NCBI GenBank assembly: GCA_020056025.1
Contig: JAGVIO010000063.1
Coordinates: 1-5,087 of the forward strand
Reading direction: 5' to 3'
Source of the DNA: an archaeon
Lineage (GTDB): Archaea; Nanobdellota; Nanobdellia; Woesearchaeales; WJKL01
Length of the DNA: 5,087 bases
In this document: in pieces, positions 1 through 5,087 of the stretch
Position numbering within the stretch: the first letter of the stretch is position 1
Layout of the letters: each line of letters opens with the position of its first letter
Notes under the pieces: generated by a model
Database searches by the model: none
Told to the model about the DNA's origin: nothing
The model's input: the letters and a program-made list of their open reading frames with translations, nothing else
Made by a program: the position numbers and the translations under genes

Positions 1-330
1 CAGCCTGTCTACAGGCAGATTGCAGGAAAGACTTTTCCTTTCTTAGTAAGGCTATTGTCTTCTTTGAAATTCAGAGATACACAGTGCGGATTTAAACTGA
101 TGAAGGCAGAAGCTGCAAAGAGGATATTTAGCAAATTGACAATAGATAGGTTTGCTTTTGATGTGGAGATGCTTTACATTGCCAAGAAATTAAAATATAG
201 GGCAGCAGAAGTGCCTGTCACATGGATTGACCAGAAAGGAAGCACTCTTCATCTTTTCAGGGATTCCTACAGGATGCTCTTGGACCTGATCAAGATAAGG
301 CTGAATGATATTTTTGGGAAATACAGATAA
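1..330 (+). CDS. Family 2 glycosyltransferase, dolichyl-phosphate glucosyltransferase (ALG5)-like, C-terminal part
   Basis: This is the 3' end of a gene whose start lies before the window. The frame is open from base 1 and gives 109 residues ending in TAA. The signature is RDTQCGFKLM (residues 25-34 of the fragment), the DTQCGFK block of the DPM1/ALG5 branch of GT2 enzymes. It is preceded by a YRQIAGKTFPFLVRLL stretch, which matches the segment before DTQCGFK in those enzymes. Downstream, FAFDVEMLYIAKKL and the EVPVTWIDQKGST region fit the end of the GT-A domain. By family, such enzymes move a sugar from UDP-Glc or a similar donor to a polyprenyl/dolichyl phosphate on the cytoplasmic side of the membrane. 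No C-terminal membrane segment follows. The donor-binding N-terminal half is not in the window, so the sugar cannot be inferred. A TTG at 55 is an internal codon and not the start, because conserved sequence continues upstream of it. Confidence 0.9.
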   Translation, partial: QPVYRQIAGKTFPFLVRLLSSLKFRDTQCGFKLMKAEAAKRIFSKLTIDRFAFDVEMLYIAKKLKYRAAEVPVTWIDQKGSTLHLFRDSYRMLLDLIKIRLNDIFGKYR

Positions 331-360
331 ATTAGCAATGAGAGCTAAAACTAGTAAACA

Positions 361-370
361 TTTATAAAAG
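361..370 (+). promoter_or_regulatory. Archaeal TATA-like box before the dehydrogenase gene
   Basis: TTTATAAAAG lies in the 68-nt gap after the GT2 gene, with an A-rich stretch just upstream that could serve as a BRE. Its centre is about 33 nt before the ATG at 399. An archaeal TATA box usually sits about 26 nt before the transcription start, so the transcript would start near 390 with only a few leader bases. This suggests the dehydrogenase has its own promoter in addition to any read-through. It rests on motif and spacing only. Confidence 0.45.
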
Positions 371-390
371 GGCGGTTTTTAAGATTTGCA

Positions 391-395
391 AGGGA
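391..395 (+). promoter_or_regulatory. Possible weak ribosome binding site
   Basis: AGGGA stands only three bases before the ATG at 399. The spacing is shorter than the usual 5-9 nt. If transcription starts near 390, as the TATA-like box suggests, the motif would sit at the very 5' end of the mRNA. It may therefore be fortuitous. Confidence 0.2.
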
Positions 396-398
396 TTT

Positions 399-1622
399 AT
401 GAAAATAAGCATATTTGGCATGGGTTATGTAGGCATTGTCAGCGCAGCGCTTCTTGCAAAAGACAATGAGATTATTGGAGTTGATGTAAATCCTGTAAAA
501 TTAGACAGCATAAATAAAGGCATATCTCCGATAATCGAAAAAGATGTTGACTTGCTTATTTCAGCAGCTGTCAAGAATAAACATCTTAAAGCAACCGATG
601 ATGCAAAACAAGCGATTCTCGATTCAGACATATCGATCATTTCAGTAGGTACTCCATCAAATGAAGATGGAAGCCATAATCTAAGCTATCTTGACAATGT
701 CATAAAGCAAATATCAGAAACACTTAAGCAAAAAACAACTTATCATTTTATTGTTATAAGGTCAACTATTCCTCCTGGAACAACAGAACAATTCTATGAA
801 AAATACTTAAAAGGCCTTAATGCAGGAATTTGCTTTAATCCAGAATTTTTGAGAGAAGGCTCTGCTGTTTCAGATTATCTTAATCCGCCATATATTATCG
901 CTGCATGCAATGACAAAAAAGCAGAAGGAATTATGCGCGAACTTTACAAAGGCATTAATGGAGAATTTATCTCAACTTCATTCAAGGAAGCAGAGATTCT
1001 TAAGATGGTAAACAATGCATTCCATGCATTAAAAGTTACTTTTGCAAATGAAATTGGGAGATTCTGCGAAGTTTACAACATTGACGGAAAGAAAGTGATG
1101 GATCTTGTCAAGAAAGACAAGAAACTGAATATATCTGAAAAATACCTTACTCCAGGATTTGCTTACGGCGGAAGCTGCCTTCCAAAAGACTTGAGAAGTT
1201 TTATTCATCTTGCAAAAGGCAAAAATATCAAAATTCCATTAATAACCAGCTTGGAGCTATCTAACGAAGAGCATGTCCAGCACGCTATAAAAAATATAGA
1301 AAAGTCTGGCTCAAGGAAGATAGGTGTGGTTGGATTAAGCTTCAAGCCAGGAACAGATGATTTGAGGGAAAGCCCTTATGTAAAACTGGTTGAATATCTT
1401 ATCGGAAAAGGTTATGATTTAAAGATTTATGATCCAAATGTTTCTGTTGCAAAACTAGTGGGTGCAAACAAATCATACATTGAAAAAGAGATACCACACA
1501 TCTCAAAATTATTGACTTCAGATATTAAAGAAGTTATGAAACATAATCTCATTATTTTAAATCATACCTATGACATTAAGCCATATTTAGAGGATAGGCA
1601 TACAGTTATTGATTTACGCTAA
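399..1622 (+). CDS. algD: Nucleotide-sugar dehydrogenase, GDP-mannose 6-dehydrogenase (AlgD) type
   Basis: A complete 407-residue member of the UDP-glucose/GDP-mannose dehydrogenase family, which oxidises the C6 alcohol of a sugar nucleotide to a uronate with two NAD+. The N-terminal Rossmann motif is G7-x-G9-x-x-G12, with Asp29 at the end of the second strand for NAD. Expected catalytic residues are present: Glu149 in FNPEFLREGSAV, Lys202, Asn206 and the nucleophile Cys260. The AlgD-type signs are GGSCLPKD (UDP-glucose enzymes usually have GGSCFPKD), KLNIS before PGFAYGGSC, NAFHALKVTFANEIG, and a C-terminal domain with LSFKPGTDDLRESP and GANKSYIEKEIPH. All of these closely resemble what I recall of Pseudomonas AlgD. 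GDP-mannose to GDP-mannuronate is therefore the best guess, though a related hexose nucleotide is possible. It is slightly shorter than AlgD (436 residues), mostly at the C-terminus. The ATG start fits, because MKISIFGMGYVG begins directly with the first strand of the fold. Confidence 0.93.
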   Translation: MKISIFGMGYVGIVSAALLAKDNEIIGVDVNPVKLDSINKGISPIIEKDVDLLISAAVKNKHLKATDDAKQAILDSDISIISVGTPSNEDGSHNLSYLDNVIKQISETLKQKTTYHFIVIRSTIPPGTTEQFYEKYLKGLNAGICFNPEFLREGSAVSDYLNPPYIIAACNDKKAEGIMRELYKGINGEFISTSFKEAEILKMVNNAFHALKVTFANEIGRFCEVYNIDGKKVMDLVKKDKKLNISEKYLTPGFAYGGSCLPKDLRSFIHLAKGKNIKIPLITSLELSNEEHVQHAIKNIEKSGSRKIGVVGLSFKPGTDDLRESPYVKLVEYLIGKGYDLKIYDPNVSVAKLVGANKSYIEKEIPHISKLLTSDIKEVMKHNLIILNHTYDIKPYLEDRHTVIDLR

Positions 1623-1626
1623 AAAC

Positions 1627-1641
1627 AAATATTTTTAATAA
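1627..1641 (+). promoter_or_regulatory. Archaeal TATA-like box before the DUF354 gene
   Basis: The 42-nt gap between the dehydrogenase and the next gene contains AAATATTTTTAATAA, with its core TTTTTAATA at 1632-1640. The core is centred about 29 nt before the ATG at 1665. No Shine-Dalgarno-like purine run precedes that ATG. Both facts fit an archaeal promoter giving a leaderless transcript. In AT-rich DNA such a match can arise by chance, so the call rests mainly on spacing. Confidence 0.45.
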
Positions 1642-1664
1642 CATAAAGAACAACCAATCTTATC

Positions 1665-2684
1665 ATGAAAATACTATTTGACATTATACATCTTGCACAT
1701 CTTAATTTTTTCAAAAATACAATATATACCCTTAAAAAACAAGGGCATGATGTCAAAATCTCTTATTTGGACAGGGGCAAAATAGAGAAGGTGCTAACCA
1801 AAGAATTTCCAGGTTTTTCTTTCAGAAAGATCGGCAAATACAGCAATACCTCATTAGGAAAACCATGGATGATATTTAAGAGATTCTTATTGTTCACCAA
1901 ATATCTGCTCAAGGAAAAGCCAGATATAACTACCGGTGTTGGGGATTTTATCCTTGCTTTTTCTTCAAGGCTACAAGGAATTCCATCTGTTCTTTTTTAT
2001 GATGATTATGAATTCAAGATCAATTTTAACCTATCACTTCTTTTTGCAAATAAGCTTATAGTGCCTGACTCTATTCCTGGCAAAAGCAGAAAACTTGTGA
2101 AATACCATGGATTCAAGGAACTGGCTTACCTTCATCCTGAGGCATACGGGCCAAGCAAAGAGATAATAAGCAAAATCAGTCTGAAGGAAAATGATTATGT
2201 ATTTGCAAGAGAGGTTGCAGGAATAAGTATGAATTATACTGGCCTTAAAAAAGAAGGGCTGCTGCCTTTTATCAAATATCTGCACAGCAAGAAAATCAAA
2301 GTAGTGCTTTCATTGGAGGACAAATCCAGAAGGCAATATTATGAGCCCTATTGCACTATTTTGGAAGAGCCCCTTGAGGACATTTATTCTATAATGAGCT
2401 ATGCAAGGTTTAGCTTATCTTCTGGAGACAGCATGGCAAGGGAATCTGCATTGTTGGGCGTTCCTTGCGTTTATACTGGCGGACGGCATATGAAAGTGAA
2501 TGAGCCTTTCATAGCATGGGGAGGCATATTCAAAATCGAAAAAGAAGAAGAGATAATAAAAAAAATAGACGAACTGCTGAATCCGGAAGCCAAGCAGGAA
2601 TGGGCACTAAAAATAAAGAGGAAGATAAAAGACGAGCTGGTGAATACAAATAGAGTAATCAATGGTTCTTTGTTAAAAATTTAG
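1665..2684 (+). CDS. DUF354 family protein, putative GT-B fold glycosyltransferase
   Basis: A complete 339-residue protein with the hallmarks of the DUF354 family, which is frequent in archaea and distantly related to GT-B glycosyltransferases and UDP-GlcNAc 2-epimerases. The N-terminus MKILFDIIHLAHLNFFKN (residues 1-18) is the first strand and loop of the fold, so the ATG start is secure. Further family landmarks are GVGDF (91-95), YDDYEF (112-117), KYHGFKELAYLHPEAYG (146-162), FAREVAGISMNYTG (180-193) and SSGDSMARESALLGVPCVYTG in the C-terminal domain (252-272). The last corresponds to the nucleotide-sugar phosphate-binding loop in GT-B proteins. No signal peptide or membrane segment is seen, so it should act in the cytoplasm. 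Its place beside a uronate-forming dehydrogenase and a lipid-carrier glycosyltransferase supports a role in glycan assembly. Reaction and substrate are unknown. Its stop overlaps the stop of the convergent gene. Confidence 0.88.
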   Translation: MKILFDIIHLAHLNFFKNTIYTLKKQGHDVKISYLDRGKIEKVLTKEFPGFSFRKIGKYSNTSLGKPWMIFKRFLLFTKYLLKEKPDITTGVGDFILAFSSRLQGIPSVLFYDDYEFKINFNLSLLFANKLIVPDSIPGKSRKLVKYHGFKELAYLHPEAYGPSKEIISKISLKENDYVFAREVAGISMNYTGLKKEGLLPFIKYLHSKKIKVVLSLEDKSRRQYYEPYCTILEEPLEDIYSIMSYARFSLSSGDSMARESALLGVPCVYTGGRHMKVNEPFIAWGGIFKIEKEEEIIKKIDELLNPEAKQEWALKIKRKIKDELVNTNRVINGSLLKI

Positions 2685-3973
2685 GTATTGACTTTAAGTT
2701 TTCCGTCTCTGGAATAATACTTTTTCTTTGCTTTATAATATTCTATGGTCAATATAAAATCTCTCGGCCTGAAAAAAAGCTTATACAGCAAGCTAAGCCC
2801 TCTATATATCATTTTTGAAAAGTTATACAGAACTAAATCTATCTTATTGCCATAATAATCTGCAGAGGTATCTATGCTAGAATCTGCCTTCTTAGAAGAA
2901 TCATATTTAAATCCTCCTTTAGAATAGCATAAAAATTGATTACCATTTCTCTTAACATAAAGGCCCAGCGAAGGGAAGAATAAACTATATTTACCAGATG
3001 CACCCCCACCACACCTTAAACTTTTGAAGCCTTCTTTTTCCAGTATTTCTGACGCATAAAAAAGATAGACTGCTGCAAATCCCAGATAATCGCTTTTGTT
3101 ATTATATCCATACCAGCCTTCTTTTTTGCTTTCATCTTTTCCGAGAACAATAGGATATCCTTCAAACCTGTCTAAATAGTTAAAAACAATCTTTGCATTT
3201 TTCAAGTACTTTGAATCATTTGTAAGTTCGTAAGCTCCTGCCAGAGCATATATTAAACTAGCATAACCAAAAATCTGATATTTTCCTCTTCCGAAATAAT
3301 TAAAATCGCCTTTTGGATCGATGAAATAAGAAATGCAGTCAACACCCTTCAGAAACCTGGATTTTACTGTCTTATCTTCAGTTAGCCTGTAATACTGAAA
3401 CAATAATGCAGTTACATAAGCATGATATTGAAATGAGTTATTGCCTAATTCATCTGGGAAAAAACCTTCTTTTGTCTGCTTATTCAGCGTTAATTTTAAA
3501 TCAATATTTGACCTTATAAGGTCTGATTTCTTATTAAACTCCAGATACCTTAGCCTATAATTTAAAGCCCTCATTGCCAGCCAGTTAGTTTGGTAAGAAT
3601 CCAGATTCAACCAAGATTTGACTGTCTTCCTAAATCTCTCTCTGAGATTTATATCAATCTCGTCTTTAAGCAAAATATATGAATTGATCAGCGCATAGTT
3701 CTTGAATTCCCATCTAAAAACACCTTTTTTGATATAATACCTCTTATCAATGATATCTAATTCAGCAGTTATAGCTTTTAGCGCTCTTTCTTTCCAAATA
3801 AGGTTATTTGTTTTTTTATAATGCAATGAACATACAAGGCCATAGAATGCATTACCATAGCCATTATTCAATACCTTTTTTTCCAATGGGTCTCTTAGTC
3901 CACCTTCTTCGATAAATCTGCTTAAGTAATTCACTATCTCCAAGGATCTCCTGTACACTATATTTTTTTTCAT
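2681..3973 (-). CDS. Putative (alpha/alpha)-toroid protein, polysaccharide lyase/heparinase-like, function unknown
   Basis: A complete 430-residue protein. I cannot place it in a named family with certainty. Residues 1-315 form repeated amphipathic helix pairs rich in Tyr, Trp and Asn, as in six-hairpin sugar-active toroids. Landmarks are NGYGNAFYGL (37-46), YQTNWLAMRALNYR (127-140), FPDELGNNSFQYHAYV (172-187) and GDFNYFGRGKYQIFGYASL (222-240). The Tyr-His of QYHAY and the Tyr and Arg of the YFGRG block resemble active-site clusters of uronate lyases. Residues 325-385, with YSLFFPSLGLYVKR and CYSKGGF, look like beta strands, as in the C-terminal sandwich of heparinase II/III-type proteins. 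There is no signal peptide, which is odd for a secreted lyase, so a cytoplasmic role in precursor processing or epimerisation is possible. Its ATG overlaps the stop of the upstream FrhB-like gene (ATGA), implying translational coupling. That the gene is real is near certain; the function is inference. Confidence 0.8.
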   Translation of the reverse strand: MKKNIVYRRSLEIVNYLSRFIEEGGLRDPLEKKVLNNGYGNAFYGLVCSLHYKKTNNLIWKERALKAITAELDIIDKRYYIKKGVFRWEFKNYALINSYILLKDEIDINLRERFRKTVKSWLNLDSYQTNWLAMRALNYRLRYLEFNKKSDLIRSNIDLKLTLNKQTKEGFFPDELGNNSFQYHAYVTALLFQYYRLTEDKTVKSRFLKGVDCISYFIDPKGDFNYFGRGKYQIFGYASLIYALAGAYELTNDSKYLKNAKIVFNYLDRFEGYPIVLGKDESKKEGWYGYNNKSDYLGFAAVYLFYASEILEKEGFKSLRCGGGASGKYSLFFPSLGLYVKRNGNQFLCYSKGGFKYDSSKKADSSIDTSADYYGNKIDLVLYNFSKMIYRGLSLLYKLFFRPRDFILTIEYYKAKKKYYSRDGKLKVNT

Positions 3974-5087
3974 GTTTTAGATTTTTTGAACAATATGAGT
4001 AGTAGTATCTTTTTTACTGAGTAAAAAAACTTCCCTAAAACAGTCAAGGGTATCTTCTCAAAAAGTTTCCTCAGCAACTTGGAATGCATAATAAGTATAA
4101 AATTTAAAAAAGCACATTGGAATATCCGTTCTTTTTTGTTCATTTTCAAAAATTGCTCATTATACTCAGGATATAATCTCAGTTTTTTAATACGAACAGA
4201 GATGCCCTTTTTTTTCGATGCAAAATTTCCGCGGTGAGAGCTTAGAATTGTTTTAAGGCTAATATCTTCAATACAGATAGCATTGTTTTTTACCATTTCT
4301 TTAATAATATCAGATCCCTGTTTTGACCTCACTATTACTTCATTCCAACCATATTCAGACGGTTTTTTTGACCATGCATCACCCAATGAGATGTCGGAAA
4401 ATTCACCAGTAAAATCATAACAAATAATACATCTTTTTGGAATGAACATATAATTTGTAAAGTCGCATAGTTCTTTGCTAAATTCTAGGGATCTGTCATC
4501 TGTTTTGACATTAAATCCACCTGACCATTTTGGCCCCCTATAAGCCAGCTTCCTGACATCTTTTGGATTTATTTTAAGATTGTTTAACATAAATTTTGTT
4601 AATTTAATCGATTGGTTTTGCCCGCAGTATAACCCTATCAAAAGAGATATTGCTTTGCTTTTTTTGTTGCCAATCTCCTGCAATCTGCGCACTGCCTGTA
4701 TATGGCAGGGCAGGCCTACAAACGCAAGTTTTTTTTCATTCTCTATCTTGCTGATTATTTCTACCAGAGGGATAAGATGATAACGGGATCTGCTTCGGGT
4801 TAGTATCTCTTTTTTATTATGAGCTATAATGCATTTTGTATTAACAGGATCTTTAGGATTGTCCACCACTATAATTGCCCCGTCAATTAATCTGTTTTGC
4901 AGGCAATGCAGCAAAATAGAGGTTGTAACCCCTCCAGACGTACTGGTTCGCAATATGCCTGTGTCTGCACTTCTTGCAAGCAACAGTTCTTTATAGTTTC
5001 CTATAAAATAGTTATACTTTGAATCTTTGAATAAAGCTCTATGTTTTTTAAAATCAAAACCCAATCCAGTGCAGGACTTCAGACATA
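3970..5087 (-). CDS. Coenzyme F420 hydrogenase/dehydrogenase beta subunit (FrhB/FdhB)-like protein, N-terminus beyond window
   Basis: The frame stays open to the right edge, giving 371 whole codons, and the gene starts outside the window. Counting from the first whole codon, the fragment opens with CLKSCTGLGFD (1-11), which resembles the cysteine-rich CxxxCPG element of this family. The TTG at 5062-5064 would cut that element off and is not the start. Next come STSGGVTTS (48-56, the SGG flavin/cofactor-binding turn), GLPCHIQAVRRL (124-135), GLYCGQN (151-157), the YRGPKWSGG loop (182-190) and RCIICYDFTGEFSDISLGDAW (218-238) with a C-x-x-C pair. This is the FrhB N- plus C-domain order. Characterised relatives bind FAD and an Fe-S cluster and move electrons to or from F420. 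Similar proteins also occur in polysaccharide clusters with unknown roles, which fits here. The C-terminal 50 residues are hydrophobic and lysine-rich and might touch the membrane. The downstream gene is translationally coupled. Confidence 0.88.
   Translation of the reverse strand, partial: CLKSCTGLGFDFKKHRALFKDSKYNYFIGNYKELLLARSADTGILRTSTSGGVTTSILLHCLQNRLIDGAIIVVDNPKDPVNTKCIIAHNKKEILTRSRSRYHLIPLVEIISKIENEKKLAFVGLPCHIQAVRRLQEIGNKKSKAISLLIGLYCGQNQSIKLTKFMLNNLKINPKDVRKLAYRGPKWSGGFNVKTDDRSLEFSKELCDFTNYMFIPKRCIICYDFTGEFSDISLGDAWSKKPSEYGWNEVIVRSKQGSDIIKEMVKNNAICIEDISLKTILSSHRGNFASKKKGISVRIKKLRLYPEYNEQFLKMNKKERIFQCAFLNFILIMHSKLLRKLFEKIPLTVLGKFFYSVKKILLLILFKKSKT

Noticed and set aside
55..330. Separate small gene starting at TTG 55
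   Set aside because: The frame is open to base 1 and the residues before the TTG (YRQIAGKTFPFLVRLL) belong to the same GT2 domain, so this is the tail of a longer gene.
332..348. Short inverted repeat TTAGC/GCTAA after the GT2 stop, considered as a terminator
   Set aside because: The stem is only 5 bp and AT-rich, and no T-run follows it.
425..640. Antisense 71-codon open frame within the dehydrogenase gene
   Set aside because: It lies wholly opposite a strongly conserved coding region and shows no recognisable motif.
2034..2285. Antisense 83-codon open frame within the DUF354 gene
   Set aside because: It overlaps a conserved protein on the other strand and has low-complexity Phe/Ile/Cys-rich content typical of a shadow frame.
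2471..2662. Antisense 63-codon open frame rich in Ser, Phe and Ile
   Set aside because: Its composition mirrors the Lys/Glu-rich end of the DUF354 protein, and there is no sign of independent coding.
3631..3651. 8-bp inverted repeat (TAAATCTC/GAGATTTA) with a 5-nt loop
   Set aside because: It lies inside the toroid gene, encodes an ordinary stretch (NLRERFRK region), and a chance match of this size is expected in AT-rich DNA.
4692..4708. Inverted repeat CTGCC/GGCAG
   Set aside because: It falls in codons for the conserved GLPCHIQAVR motif and is explained by coding.
4580..4780. Plus-strand 66-codon open frame within the FrhB-like gene
   Set aside because: It is opposite the GLPCHIQAVR and GLYCGQN motifs of the real gene and has no supporting signal.

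Overview
The window looks like part of a surface-polysaccharide or glycoconjugate locus from an AT-rich archaeon. The pointers to archaea are A/T-rich TATA-like boxes about 30 nt before two start codons, at least one of those genes apparently leaderless, heavy use of AGA/AGG and ATA codons, a DUF354-type protein (a family common in archaea) and an FrhB-like protein. A DPANN-type lineage such as Woesearchaeota is my best guess, but it is inference only. No rRNA, tRNA, mobile element or CRISPR array is visible.

Layout: the window is almost fully coding and falls into two convergent halves. The plus-strand half (1-2684) holds the C-terminal end of a family 2 glycosyltransferase of the dolichyl-phosphate glucosyltransferase (ALG5) type. 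A complete AlgD-like GDP-mannose 6-dehydrogenase follows, then a complete DUF354 family protein with a likely GT-B glycosyltransferase/epimerase fold. The only gaps are 68 nt (331-398) and 42 nt (1623-1664), and each carries a TATA-like element. The minus-strand half (5087-2681) holds an FrhB/FdhB-like iron-sulfur flavoprotein whose N-terminus runs off the right edge. Its stop overlaps the ATG of a 430-residue protein that I read as an (alpha/alpha)-toroid, polysaccharide lyase/heparinase-like protein of unknown function. The two halves meet tail to tail with overlapping stop codons at 2681-2684.

How the genes may work together: the dehydrogenase would supply a nucleotide-activated uronic acid (GDP-mannuronate by homology). 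The GT2 protein would load a sugar on a polyprenyl/dolichyl phosphate carrier, and the DUF354 protein may transfer or modify a sugar. The FrhB-like redox protein and the toroid protein look like a translationally coupled pair that may modify uronate-containing glycans or their precursors. This last step is the least understood and the most interesting part of the window.
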